Source of the DNA: CAYMQB01 sp964392665
Lineage (GTDB): Bacteria > Hydrothermota > E44-bin80
Length of the DNA stretch: 64,000 bases
Reading direction: 5' to 3'
NCBI GenBank assembly: GCA_964392665.1
Contig: CAYMQB010000003.1
Location: forward strand, 43,990 to 107,989
The notes under the pieces are model-generated. The model ran no database searches, had not been told where the DNA came from, and saw nothing but the letters and a program-made list of their open reading frames with translations. The position numbers and the translations under genes were made by a program. Shown one piece after another: positions 51,256 to 60,402 of this stretch; within the stretch, counting starts at the first letter, position 1; every line of letters begins with the position of its first letter.

Positions 51256-51658
51256 ATTGTGAAATAATTAACAAACTTGTCTAAATCCTTCTATAGCGTC
51301 AGTTAGAAAATACGGCAAAGCATTACGTTTGTTAACGAACGTAATTACGTATATTAAATGTGTACATATAGATTTGTAAAAGTTAATGCGTGAGTTTATA
51401 AGCTACGGATGTATTGTTGAATGAAGCAAAATACTCAGAACTGTTAGTTAATAGCAAATAAAGAGTTATAGTTATTTCTTGAACAGGATTTCAGAATGGT
51501 TTCAAAAGGAAATCAAAAAATCAAGGGAAAAATGAGATATATATATTTGCTACATACATGTTTTTTAATTTTATACTATGTATCCGTTACGATGTTTTTG
51601 GCGATATCCAAAATAACAACAGGTAGCACGTGTTCTTACGCCGGTTCTTGAAGGGGAT
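51256..51658. other. Regulatory intergenic region upstream of the sigma-54 operon
   Basis: About 400 bp without a gene between the activator gene and the REC-GcvH gene. It holds the activator-site candidate; the remainder is AT-rich with no clear second site, hairpin terminator or small gene. Confidence 0.5.
51322..51345. promoter_or_regulatory. Palindromic upstream activator site candidate
   Basis: ATTACGTT-NGTTAACN-AACGTAAT is a 24-bp palindrome with one mismatched pair, centred about 105 bp upstream of the sigma-54 start, the usual distance for NtrC-type activators. The overlapping word ACGTAATTACGT (51339-51350) forms a second palindrome. Confidence 0.6.
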
Positions 51659-53047
51659 TTAAACTTTTTTTATACCGTATTTTCGCATTAAACCATGGAA
51701 ATTCGTTCTCTGCATACCGACAGAATTTGCTGCTTTTGTTATGTTCCAATCATTATCCTCAAGTGTTTGAATTACAAAATTTCTCTCAACCTGCTCAATT
51801 GCATTGTGTCTTAACTCTTTTTTCAGTTTCTTCAATTCTTTATTTGTTCTCGGTATGTAATCGCTGGTTAAAACTTTGACGGAACTGGAAGCTATCGGGA
51901 TATGCCTTGCTTCGATTTTTTTTCCTTCCGCGAGAACCAAAGCCATTTGGATAGTATTTTCCAACTGCCTAATATTGCCGGGCCAATCGAAGTCGATCAG
52001 TTTCTTAAGGGCTTCTGAAGATAGGTCCGAATGATCCTGCTCGGTGTGTGAGTATTTTTCAAGAAAATGATAAGCAAGGGATGGAATATCGTCCCTTCTA
52101 TCTCTTAACGGAGGAACACTTATTGGAACAACGAATATTCTGTAGAAAAGATCTTCTCTAAATGTATGAGTATCGACCATTTTCTTGAGGTCTCTGTTTG
52201 TTGCCGAAATCACCCTGACATTCACTTTCCTGGATACGGTACTACCCAGAGGAATAAACTCTCTTTCCTGAAGAACTCTTAAGATTTTGCTCTGAATTTC
52301 CATGTCCATATTTGCTATCTCATCAAAAAATATAGTTCCACCGTTTGCGATTTCGAGTAAACCTTTCTTGGTGTTGACAGCCCCGGTAAATGAACCCTTG
52401 ATATGGCCAAAAAGTTCACTTTTCATTAGTTCAGGTGAAAATGCTCCACAGTCTACGGCAACAAAGCTTTTTTCACTTCTTCTACTCAACCTATGAATCG
52501 CTCTTGCAACGAGTTCTTTGCCTGTCCCGCTTTCGCCGTTAATCAGTACAGTTGCAGATGTTGGGGCAACTTTCTCTATCAATTCGAACACATCAAGCAT
52601 TTTGCTACTGTTGCCAATAATTCCTGGAAATTTTCCACCTTTAAGCCTCCTCTTCAGAATGAGGTTTTCGTTAACCAGTCTTCTTGATTCCAATGCCTTG
52701 TCTACGACAATAGAAAGTTCATCCGGAGAAAATGGTTTGGGTATATAATCAAATGCGCCAGACTTTATTGCCTTAACTGCAGTTTCCACAGTTGCATAAC
52801 CTGTAATCATAAGAACCGTTATGTCAGGGTGTCTCTCTTTAATATTCTCCAGCACTTCTATACCATCCATTTCAGGCATTTTCACATCGAGGACCAGGAG
52901 ATCGAACGTGTCCGTTTCAACGATTTCAAGTGCAGCTTTCCCTGTTTGAACCGGTATAACCTTGTGTCCTCTTTTCTCCAGAATCTTCTTAACGCTTTTA
53001 CAAACTACAATTTCGTCATCAACAACTAGTATCCTGGCAGGATTCAA
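51659..53047 (-). CDS. NtrC-family sigma-54-dependent response regulator
   Basis: 462 aa. REC domain 1-120 (phosphoacceptor Asp54 in [13 protein letters not shown]), AAA+ domain about 140-370 with Walker A GESGTGKE (171-178), the sigma-54 contact loop GSFTGA (218-223; the usual form is GAFTGA) and Walker [10 protein letters not shown] (236-244), then a Fis-type HTH (about 430-458, [17 protein letters not shown]). It is adjacent to the histidine kinase gene and upstream of the sigma-54 promoter, so it most likely activates the Hdr operon when phosphorylated. Confidence 0.93.
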   Translation of the reverse strand: MNPARILVVDDEIVVCKSVKKILEKRGHKVIPVQTGKAALEIVETDTFDLLVLDVKMPEMDGIEVLENIKERHPDITVLMITGYATVETAVKAIKSGAFDYIPKPFSPDELSIVVDKALESRRLVNENLILKRRLKGGKFPGIIGNSSKMLDVFELIEKVAPTSATVLINGESGTGKELVARAIHRLSRRSEKSFVAVDCGAFSPELMKSELFGHIKGSFTGAVNTKKGLLEIANGGTIFFDEIANMDMEIQSKILRVLQEREFIPLGSTVSRKVNVRVISATNRDLKKMVDTHTFREDLFYRIFVVPISVPPLRDRRDDIPSLAYHFLEKYSHTEQDHSDLSSEALKKLIDFDWPGNIRQLENTIQMALVLAEGKKIEARHIPIASSSVKVLTSDYIPRTNKELKKLKKELRHNAIEQVERNFVIQTLEDNDWNITKAANSVGMQRTNFHGLMRKYGIKKV

Positions 53048-53071
53048 ATTATACCTCCAAAAAAGATTTCT

Positions 53072-55087
53072 TTACCTTCTTGGTAACTGTATAATGAACT
53101 CCGTTCCCTTCCCAACTTCGCTTTTTACATTAATGGTACCCTGGTGATTCTTGATAATCCCATAAGTCACGGCAAGACCTAATCCTGTTCCCTGTCCAAC
53201 TTTTTTCGTAGTAAAAAATGGATCGAAAAGTTTACTTAGATTTTGCTCGGAGATTCCACAACCAGTATCTTCAATCTTCACTACTATGAATTCTTCGTTT
53301 TTACAAAAAGTCGTAAGAGTGAGAGTTCCCTTACCGGACATAGCTTCGGCAGAGTTTAAAAACATGTTCATAAAAACTTGTTTAATCTGGCTTTTGTCAA
53401 ATCTAATCTTAGGAAGATTATCTGCAAGGTTTTTTACGATTTCAATATCTTGAAAGCTTGCTTGATGTTCCAGCAAGAAAAGAGTTTCCTTGATTGTATC
53501 GTTTATATCCATTAACTGTTTTTGTGCTTTTGTTTCTCTGGAGAAGTCAAGTAAACCTCTAACAATATCGCGACATCTGAGTGTTTCACTTACTATGGTC
53601 TGAATATCCTCATACTGAGGATCGTCCTCTTTTAAGTCCTCCAAAAGGAGTTTCGAAAACGTCAAGACAGCTGTAAGAGGATTATTTATTTCATGCGCAA
53701 CACCTGCTGCCATTTTACCCAGTGAAGCAAGTTTTTCGGATTGCGTAAGCTGTTTCTGGGCAATTTTAAGTTCCCTCGTCCTTTCTTCTACTTTTTCTTC
53801 AAGTGTTTTTGCAAAGTTCTTTAATTTTTTTTCATACAGGGAAAGGCTTAAGGTCATTTTATTAAATGATTCTGCCAATACTCCGATCTCATCGCAAGAT
53901 TTAGTCTCTACGCTAAAAGAGAGGTCACCTTCGGCTACTTTTTGTGTGGCGAATACCAGGTCTTTAATCGGTTTTGTGATTTTGCTTAATGTGAAGTATG
54001 CTATTAATAGCAGTAGAGCGCCTGTAAAGAATGTAATGCCCAAAAGAACAAAAACAACACGCCTTTTTAGATCAACATACGGTGACTCCAACATTCCCAC
54101 ATAGAGCATACCAATAATCTTTCCTTCTATGTCGCTTATAGGTTCATATGCAGTTCTGTACCACGCATTCACCACGAATGCTCTGCCAATCCATTGTTTA
54201 CCTTCCATTATTACCTGATCATAAACTTCTTGAGACACCTGTGTTCCGATAGCCCTTTCGCCATTCGCTTTTAGCACATTTGTGGAGATGCGGAGGTCTC
54301 CTTGAAAGATGGTAGCCGTGCCTATATCTTTCCCCTTGTATACTTCACCCTTATAAACGATGTTCTTAACCTTATCGACAATCTCATAATTCTGGTTAAG
54401 TAATTGTCCTCCATAAAGCACACCTATCAAATTATCATCGTAATCAAAAATAGGTGAAGCTGCCTTAATCATCATAGCAGCTTTCTCTTCCGTCTCTAAC
54501 CTTTTTCTCGCCTTTGGTGTAGGAATTAATTTTATTCTGGTAAGTTTGATAAGTTTTTCACCATCCTGTTTTAACACTTCCAGAGGAATAATCTGTGTCG
54601 ATACTACAGATTGCTTCTTCGATATGACATAGTCAATTATCGGATCACTTATGCTATCATTTTTGATTGCGGGATTGTGTGCTCTTATTAGAACTTTCTT
54701 TTTATCATTGGTTAGAGTCAATATATCTAAAAACGCTTCTTCCTTGATTTTTTTCAGTGACCCTTGTAGTTTTTCTATTTCGTTATTCATCATTGCATCT
54801 TTTAAGAAAAATCTTGCGGAAGCTTGATTTACATTACACTTAATGCAGTTACTTGTTTCTTTATAAACTTCCCGTGCAGTGTTGAGGTCGAGCCTTACTT
54901 TATCCTGTGCCTGTTTTATAATTATGTTGCCAATTACGGTTATATCTATTATCGCATACAGGAAAATACTGAGTAAAATAACCGTTAAGAAAGTGAGTAT
55001 TAATTTCGCTCTTAATGACAGACAGGACAAATCTACCACCCGTTCCGGTAATACATTCTGAATTTGAAAAACCTGATTTGAAAACAT
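53072..55087 (-). CDS. Membrane sensor histidine kinase (Cache-HAMP-HisKA)
   Basis: 671 aa. TM1 is about 27-53, an extracytoplasmic Cache-like sensor domain spans about 55-343, and TM2 is about 345-368. HAMP follows (370-425), then a coiled-coil (425-450), HisKA with His465 in GVAHEINNPL, and HATPase (about 555-670: N-box NSAEAM, DTGCGISEQ, GTGLGLAVTYGI). The sensor starts with a CIKC pair (C81, C84), which could be redox-active or bind a metal. It precedes the NtrC-type gene by 24 bp. The start is uncertain because no ribosome site is seen before ATG 55087; a GTG about 16 codons later is possible. Confidence 0.9.
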   Translation of the reverse strand: MFSNQVFQIQNVLPERVVDLSCLSLRAKLILTFLTVILLSIFLYAIIDITVIGNIIIKQAQDKVRLDLNTAREVYKETSNCIKCNVNQASARFFLKDAMMNNEIEKLQGSLKKIKEEAFLDILTLTNDKKKVLIRAHNPAIKNDSISDPIIDYVISKKQSVVSTQIIPLEVLKQDGEKLIKLTRIKLIPTPKARKRLETEEKAAMMIKAASPIFDYDDNLIGVLYGGQLLNQNYEIVDKVKNIVYKGEVYKGKDIGTATIFQGDLRISTNVLKANGERAIGTQVSQEVYDQVIMEGKQWIGRAFVVNAWYRTAYEPISDIEGKIIGMLYVGMLESPYVDLKRRVVFVLLGITFFTGALLLLIAYFTLSKITKPIKDLVFATQKVAEGDLSFSVETKSCDEIGVLAESFNKMTLSLSLYEKKLKNFAKTLEEKVEERTRELKIAQKQLTQSEKLASLGKMAAGVAHEINNPLTAVLTFSKLLLEDLKEDDPQYEDIQTIVSETLRCRDIVRGLLDFSRETKAQKQLMDINDTIKETLFLLEHQASFQDIEIVKNLADNLPKIRFDKSQIKQVFMNMFLNSAEAMSGKGTLTLTTFCKNEEFIVVKIEDTGCGISEQNLSKLFDPFFTTKKVGQGTGLGLAVTYGIIKNHQGTINVKSEVGKGTEFIIQLPRR

Positions 55088-55202
55088 AAATCGGGATTCG
55101 GTGTTATACTAAAATTCATAAATAGGAATTATAAGGTTAACATTGGAACAAAAAGAAGAAGAGTTTTTTTGCAGAAAATCTACGTACTGTCCCATATTTT
55201 TA

Positions 55203-55231
55203 TATATAGCCCATTACGACTCGTTTGTCAA
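55203..55231 (-). promoter_or_regulatory. Sigma-70 promoter of kinase-activator operon
   Basis: Minus strand TTGACA (55231-55226), a 17-bp spacer and TATATA (55208-55203). It is divergent from and about 50 bp away from the hydrogenase promoter. Confidence 0.75.
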
Positions 55232-55279
55232 GTTTTGAATTTACTATCCCAAATACCCCAGGATGTTTACACAAACTTC

Positions 55280-55308
55280 TTGACAGCGAAAGATAAATTT
55301 GATATATT
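55280..55308 (+). promoter_or_regulatory. Sigma-70 promoter of group 3b hydrogenase operon
   Basis: TTGACA (55280-55285), a 17-bp spacer and TATATT (55303-55308). The first start codon of the operon is 57 bp downstream. Confidence 0.8.
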
Positions 55309-55365
55309 CCAATAGGTTATTAAGGGGAAAATGTACTGAAGGAAAACGGAACGTAAGAAAAAGAT

Positions 55366-56421
55366 ATGAAAACTTTGAAATTGAAAAAGGAAGACCTTAA
55401 CGAGTTCCTTTTGAATGTAAAGGAATACGGTGAGCTTTGGGGTCCTAAAAAAAAAGGTGACGTTTACATATACGATAGAATCGTTGAGTTGAAAAATCTC
55501 GTAAAGGAATCTGTGACTACATTTCTTCCTATCAAAAAACTTTTTCTACCCCCTAGATTCTCTATGTTTCATTATGATGGAAAAACATATACAGAAAACA
55601 TTGATTCAACTGAGAAGAGAATTGTCTATGGTGTTCCTGCTTGCGAGATACACTCGCTACTTATTTTTGATAGGGTTTTTGGACATACATATAAAGACCC
55701 CTATTATTTTAGGCGCAGAGAAAATACTACAATCATTGCATTATCTTGCATCCCCTGTGAGAGGTGTTTTTGTCAATCAACAAAAACGCAGGTTATAGAT
55801 GAAGGATTTGACCTTGCTCTTACAGACCTCGGAGATTTTTATCTCATCTGGGTAGGAACGAGTAAAGGGGATGACCTCGTAAGGCTTGCACCCAAACTAT
55901 TTAGTGAGAATATAATGCAGAAAGATATTCAGAAGTATATTAAATGGCGAGCTACAAGGGATTCAAAATTCGAAGAGGTACTGGATTTTCAAATACTTCC
56001 TGATATTATGGACCTCAATTATGAAAGCCCTATATGGGATGAGTTTGCGGAGAAATGTCTTTCCTGTGGTGCCTGTACAATGGTTTGTCCTACCTGTAAT
56101 TGTTACGATGTCATAGATGAAATTGAGTTAAAAGATTCTTCGGTCGAAAGAGAAAGATACTGGGATTCCTGTATGTTCAAAGAATACTCGATGGTTGCAG
56201 GTGGTCACAACTTTCGTGAATCAAAGGCGGAAAGGCTGAAGCTCTGGTACACACACAAACTGAAGTCATTCACCGGTGCATACGGTAAGCCGAGTTGCGT
56301 AGGTTGTGGAAGATGTGTTGTAACCTGCCCCGTTGACATAAATGTTTTGAGTGTTGTAAAAGCACTCCTTACGGGGAAGGTTGATAAGAATTCACTTAAC
56401 ACAGGTAAAATAAATGAATAA
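55366..56421 (+). CDS. hydB: Group 3b hydrogenase / sulfhydrogenase beta subunit (4Fe-4S)
   Basis: 351 aa. Similar to HydB of the Pyrococcus-type sulfhydrogenase, a subunit linking the hydrogenase to NAD(P) or sulfur reduction. Motifs: YGVPACEIHSLLIFD and ALSCIPCERCFCQ near 90-135, [4Fe-4S] sets CLSCGACTMVCPTCNCYD (about 230-247) and CVGCGRCVVTCPVDIN (about 308-323). It is first of four genes (HydB, HydG, HydD, HydA); the gamma gene overlaps its stop by 8 bp. The ribosome site is weak. Confidence 0.88.
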   Translation: MKTLKLKKEDLNEFLLNVKEYGELWGPKKKGDVYIYDRIVELKNLVKESVTTFLPIKKLFLPPRFSMFHYDGKTYTENIDSTEKRIVYGVPACEIHSLLIFDRVFGHTYKDPYYFRRRENTTIIALSCIPCERCFCQSTKTQVIDEGFDLALTDLGDFYLIWVGTSKGDDLVRLAPKLFSENIMQKDIQKYIKWRATRDSKFEEVLDFQILPDIMDLNYESPIWDEFAEKCLSCGACTMVCPTCNCYDVIDEIELKDSSVERERYWDSCMFKEYSMVAGGHNFRESKAERLKLWYTHKLKSFTGAYGKPSCVGCGRCVVTCPVDINVLSVVKALLTGKVDKNSLNTGKINE

Positions 56422-57247
56422 CCCATTCTTCCCGGAGCCTGCAAGAATAGTGAGGAAATACGAACTGACTACCGATGTAAAATTTTTCCAAATTCGTTTT
56501 ATAGATAAAGAAAGAGCAATTTCCTTTGATTATAAACCCGGGCAGTTTATGATGTTTTCGATCCCGGGTACAGGAGAAGCGCCTTTTTCCATATCTTCAA
56601 CTCCATCGAGACCAGGTTTATTGGAATTTTGTATTAGAAAAACAGGAAGATTAACAGAAGCACTCTTCAAACTACAAGAAAACGATAATATAGATATTCG
56701 TGGTCCATACGGGAATGGTTTTCCAATTGAAAGGATGGGAAAATTTGATTTATTCATCATTATGGGAGGTCTTGGAGCTGCACCATTAAGGTCTCTCATT
56801 CTCTATGTTTTGGATAATCGTGAATTATTTGGGAAATTATATCTTCTTTACGGAGCCAGGAGACCATCGGATATGCTGTTCAGGAAGGAAGTTTTCGAAT
56901 TTATCGGTAGAGAGGATATCGAATGTCTCCTAACCGTTGAAAAGGATGATAAAGGAGCATGGCCCGGTTATATGGGAGTTGTAACATCTCTTTTTGATAA
57001 GATAGAAGACATAAAGTCAGAAAATACGTTTGCTTGTGTATGTGGACCTCCGATTATGTATAAATTCGTGCTTGAAAAACTTATAGGATTGAATATACCA
57101 AAACATCAAATACTAATGACGCTTGAACGAAGAATGAAATGTGGAATTGGGAAATGCGGCCATTGTGCTATTGAAGATATATATACATGTATGGACGGAC
57201 CTGTCTTCAGTTACTGGGATGTTCTCCATATGAAGGAACTTATTTAA
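56414..57247 (+). CDS. hydG: Group 3b hydrogenase gamma subunit (FAD/NAD(P) reductase)
   Basis: 277 aa ferredoxin-reductase-type subunit. FAD site: YKPGQFMMFSIPG and PFSISSTPSRPG. NAD(P) site: LFIIMGGLGAAPLRSLI and YGARRPSDMLF. C-terminal [2Fe-2S] motif: RRMKCGIGKCGHCAI plus YTCMDGP. It moves electrons between NAD(P)H and the small-subunit clusters. It overlaps the beta gene and ends two bases before the delta gene. Confidence 0.92.
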   Translation: MNNPFFPEPARIVRKYELTTDVKFFQIRFIDKERAISFDYKPGQFMMFSIPGTGEAPFSISSTPSRPGLLEFCIRKTGRLTEALFKLQENDNIDIRGPYGNGFPIERMGKFDLFIIMGGLGAAPLRSLILYVLDNRELFGKLYLLYGARRPSDMLFRKEVFEFIGREDIECLLTVEKDDKGAWPGYMGVVTSLFDKIEDIKSENTFACVCGPPIMYKFVLEKLIGLNIPKHQILMTLERRMKCGIGKCGHCAIEDIYTCMDGPVFSYWDVLHMKELI

Positions 57248-57248
57248 C

Positions 57249-58040
57249 ATGAAGAAGAAGATAGGCATATACGGTTTCACTGGATGTAGTGGCGACCAAT
57301 TGACCATTATTCATTCGGAAGATAAACTTATTTCTTTTTTCGACAGGATTGAAATCGTTTCGTTCTCTATGGCAAAAAGCGACAATGAAGAAGGTGAGCT
57401 TGATATTGCCTTTATCGAGGGTTCGATAACAACTGAAGAACAGAAAAAAAGAATCATTGAAATAAGGAAGAGAACAGGAATAATGGTAGGTATAGGCAGC
57501 TGTGCATGTTTTGGTGGGATACAATCGATGAAGTTGGGAGAGGGGGGGTATCGAAAAAGATTCGAGGAAGTTTATGGGAAAACGAAGATCACTATTGATA
57601 CCGCATTTGAATCCCTTCCTATCAATGAATTTGTGAAGGTTGATTATTGCATCCCAGGATGTCCTATAAGTGCGAAACAATTTTTTTCTTGTTTAACGAA
57701 ACTAATAAATGATTTTCGTCCGGTTCTATACCCCTTCTCCGTATGTACGGAGTGTAAATGGCGTGAAAATCTTTGCCTATTAACCGACAAAAACCTTCCC
57801 TGTCTTGGACCAGTCACAAGAGCAGGTTGTGGAGCGGTATGTCCTGAACATGGAATTCCCTGTGTTGGTTGTTGGGGACCTGTTGATGAAGCAAATGTTG
57901 GATACGAGTTTAAATTACTGCTTAAGCAGGGATTTTCTCGTAAGGAAATAAGGAAAAAATTTAAGATGTTTGGGGGAAAAACCGCTGAAGAACTGCTGAG
58001 AACGCTAATCGCAGAGAAGAAGAAAATAAAGGAATCTTGA
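57249..58040 (+). CDS. hydD: Group 3b hydrogenase small (delta) subunit
   Basis: 263 aa, no export signal, cytoplasmic. Cluster ligands: GFTGCSGDQL (near 9-18), GIGSCACFGGI, YCIPGCPIS, CTECKWRENLC and CLGPVTRAGCGAVC, PCVGCWGPV. Short like other group 3b small subunits. It lies between HydG and the large subunit (36 bp before it). Confidence 0.92.
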   Translation: MKKKIGIYGFTGCSGDQLTIIHSEDKLISFFDRIEIVSFSMAKSDNEEGELDIAFIEGSITTEEQKKRIIEIRKRTGIMVGIGSCACFGGIQSMKLGEGGYRKRFEEVYGKTKITIDTAFESLPINEFVKVDYCIPGCPISAKQFFSCLTKLINDFRPVLYPFSVCTECKWRENLCLLTDKNLPCLGPVTRAGCGAVCPEHGIPCVGCWGPVDEANVGYEFKLLLKQGFSRKEIRKKFKMFGGKTAEELLRTLIAEKKKIKES

Positions 58041-58076
58041 TATCTGTGCAACTTCTATGAGTTAAAACACAGAAAG

Positions 58077-59357
58077 ATGAAAAAAATAAAGATCGACTTA
58101 ATGTCAAGGATAGAAGGACACGGCGGCATTCTTGTAGAGGTTGACAAAAACGAAGTGAAAGATGTAAAAGTCAATATTTACGAAGGACCAAGACTCATTG
58201 AACAACTTCTCATCGGGAAAGATTATAACGAATGTCTGAACATCGTACCAAGAATCTGTGCAATATGTACCCTTTCTCACAGGTATGCAGCAACAAGGGC
58301 AATCGAGAAATGTCTTGGAATATCGGTCAAAAAGAAAGTTTCACTTATGAGAGAACTTATGCATCTTGGAGAAATAATCGAGAGTAATTCTCTCCATGTT
58401 TTTATTCTTTCTCTTCCAGATTTCTTTGGTTATCCTTCCATAACGGAGATGTTACAGGAACATGAAGATATAATAATGCCAGGATTAAAAGTAAAGGAAT
58501 TTGCCAATTTTGTTATGAGAAAAACATCAGCGAGAATGATCCATGGAGAAAATCCAGTTGTTGGTGGATTTGGCAAATATGCAACAGATACCGAACTCAA
58601 CGAGATAAAAAGGAGATCGGAGGAACTGATTCCTCACATGATAAACATAGTTGAATTTTTCTCAACAGTGAAAGTTCCTACATTCTGTCAGGAAGAAGAA
58701 GATGCAACATTTATGTGTCTTGATTCAGGTAAGGAGTTTGGTTTTGTAGGGGATAAGGTCCTGATTTCTACCGGAGAAAAAAGGGATATCGAAGAGTATG
58801 AAAAATTAACCAACGAGAGAGTGGTGTCTCATTCATTTGCTAAACGGTCAAAATACAGGGATAAAACATTCACGGTTGGTGCACTTGCAAGAATTAATCT
58901 GATGGGTGAAAGATTAACGGGAGAATCATCCAAATATTACAGAAAGATGTATAATTCTAAATGGAAGAGAAATCCACTTTACAATAATCATGCACAACTT
59001 CTGGAGATTCTATTTGGCATTAAGAAAATAGCGTCCATTGTAGATAAGATAAAACACTTAAAGGATCCTGAAATCGAGAAACCCAAGCGGAAAACCGGAG
59101 AGGCAACCGGTGCAGTGGAAGCACCCAGAGGAATTCTTTACCATCATTTTGCCTTAAAGAACGGATTTATCACAAAAGCAGACATAGTAACACCGACGGA
59201 ACAAAACCTGGACGAAATGGAAAAATCTCTGCGGACCACGACAGAAACGTTGCTTAAAGATTCAAAGAAAGACCTCGAACCCAAACTTGAGATGGTTGTG
59301 AGAGCTTATGATCCTTGCATCAGCTGTTCGGCACATATGGTAAAAGTCATTCATTAA
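58077..59357 (+). CDS. hydA: Group 3b hydrogenase large (alpha) subunit
   Basis: 426 aa. L1 motif RICAICTLSHR (about 59-69) and L2 motif DPCISCSAH at the very end. Only six residues follow the L2 His (MVKVIH), much shorter than the 27-28-residue tails of the group 3c copies, so cleavage may be absent or minimal. No maturation protease is adjacent. The stop overlaps the convergent TPR gene by 11 bp. Confidence 0.92.
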   Translation: MKKIKIDLMSRIEGHGGILVEVDKNEVKDVKVNIYEGPRLIEQLLIGKDYNECLNIVPRICAICTLSHRYAATRAIEKCLGISVKKKVSLMRELMHLGEIIESNSLHVFILSLPDFFGYPSITEMLQEHEDIIMPGLKVKEFANFVMRKTSARMIHGENPVVGGFGKYATDTELNEIKRRSEELIPHMINIVEFFSTVKVPTFCQEEEDATFMCLDSGKEFGFVGDKVLISTGEKRDIEEYEKLTNERVVSHSFAKRSKYRDKTFTVGALARINLMGERLTGESSKYYRKMYNSKWKRNPLYNNHAQLLEILFGIKKIASIVDKIKHLKDPEIEKPKRKTGEATGAVEAPRGILYHHFALKNGFITKADIVTPTEQNLDEMEKSLRTTTETLLKDSKKDLEPKLEMVVRAYDPCISCSAHMVKVIH

Positions 59358-60330
59358 GGCTATCCAGAATTGCTTTTATGTCACCTATTTCGTATGTTAG
59401 GCTATTCTCTTCAGCCTTCCTAAGTGCCCGTGTGATATAGTTTATTGCCTTGTCATTATCACCCATAGACTTGTAAAGAGAAGAAAGATTTTCGAGTGCA
59501 ATTACCTCTCCTTGTATATCACCGATTTTTTGCGTTATACCATAACTGTATTCAAGATATACTCGGGCGTTTTTCACATCATTTTTCCTTCTGTAAATAT
59601 TGCCTATATTGTTGAGCGTAATGCCGACTCCAAAGACATCGCCTATGTCTTTCTTGATTCTTAGTGATCTCATATAATAATAGAGTGCTTTTTTTTCCCT
59701 TTTTAGCTTGGCATTTGAAAATCCAACATTGTTGAAAATCATTGAGATAAGCACTCTTTCTTTCATATCTTTAGCAATTTTTAACGCTTTGTTGAACCAG
59801 TAAATTGCTTTTTCGAATTTCTTCATATCGTTATAGACTGCTCCAAGATTGATCATCGTTCTTGCGCAAGAGTATTTATTGTTCACCTTTTTGTGGATGT
59901 TCAATGCTTTTCTGTAATAAGCGATTGCCTTTAGGTATTTCCCTGTTCCCCAGTGATACAGTCCTATCTGTGTAAAGCAGTTTCCCAGTTGAGTTTCATC
60001 CTTGATCGTAGAGGCTATCTTCAGAAGCTTGGATAGGGATTTCGACATTTTTTCAAAATTGCTTGTCCTGTAGAAGAGTTCTGATTGAAATGCAAGAGAT
60101 TTGCATAGAGCGTTCTTGCTTTCTGACATATTTGCGAAGTAAAGCGATTTTCTTGAATCTTCCGCGGAGGTTCTGTAATTGCCCAAGAACAATTCAGTCA
60201 AGGCTTTTTTTCTATATATCTCAGTTTTTGTTGAGTTTTCAAGTCCTTTGAGGGTTTTCAAATGATATCCCCTTATGATATTTGTGAATGGATTGTTTTT
60301 GTATTTCGAAATGTTTTGCTTTATGAGCAT
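59347..60330 (-). CDS. Tetratricopeptide-repeat protein, possibly truncated at the N-terminus
   Basis: 327 aa, made of about seven TPRs (for example NCFTQIGLYHWGTGKYLKAI, RTMINLGAVYNDMKKFEKAI, ALENLSSLYKSMGDNDKAI). Repeat-like sequence may continue upstream of ATG 60330 for about 25 codons until a stop (KKAFINCNTLKRFEKKFEKQ), and no ribosome site is visible, so the gene may have lost its N-terminal part. The protein is probably a scaffold for protein contacts; the partner is unknown. Confidence 0.7.
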   Translation of the reverse strand: MLIKQNISKYKNNPFTNIIRGYHLKTLKGLENSTKTEIYRKKALTELFLGNYRTSAEDSRKSLYFANMSESKNALCKSLAFQSELFYRTSNFEKMSKSLSKLLKIASTIKDETQLGNCFTQIGLYHWGTGKYLKAIAYYRKALNIHKKVNNKYSCARTMINLGAVYNDMKKFEKAIYWFNKALKIAKDMKERVLISMIFNNVGFSNAKLKREKKALYYYMRSLRIKKDIGDVFGVGITLNNIGNIYRRKNDVKNARVYLEYSYGITQKIGDIQGEVIALENLSSLYKSMGDNDKAINYITRALRKAEENSLTYEIGDIKAILDSLNE

Positions 60331-60402
60331 TTGTTTTTCAAATTTTTTTTCAAATCGTTTCAGCGTATTGCAATTAATGAATGCTTTTTTTGCTAAGCCG
60401 AT

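Noticed and set aside
55331..55339. Two-codon ORF (ATG-TAC-TGA) after AGGGG in the hydrogenase leader
   Set aside because: Could be a minimal start-stop element, but nothing beyond chance supports it.
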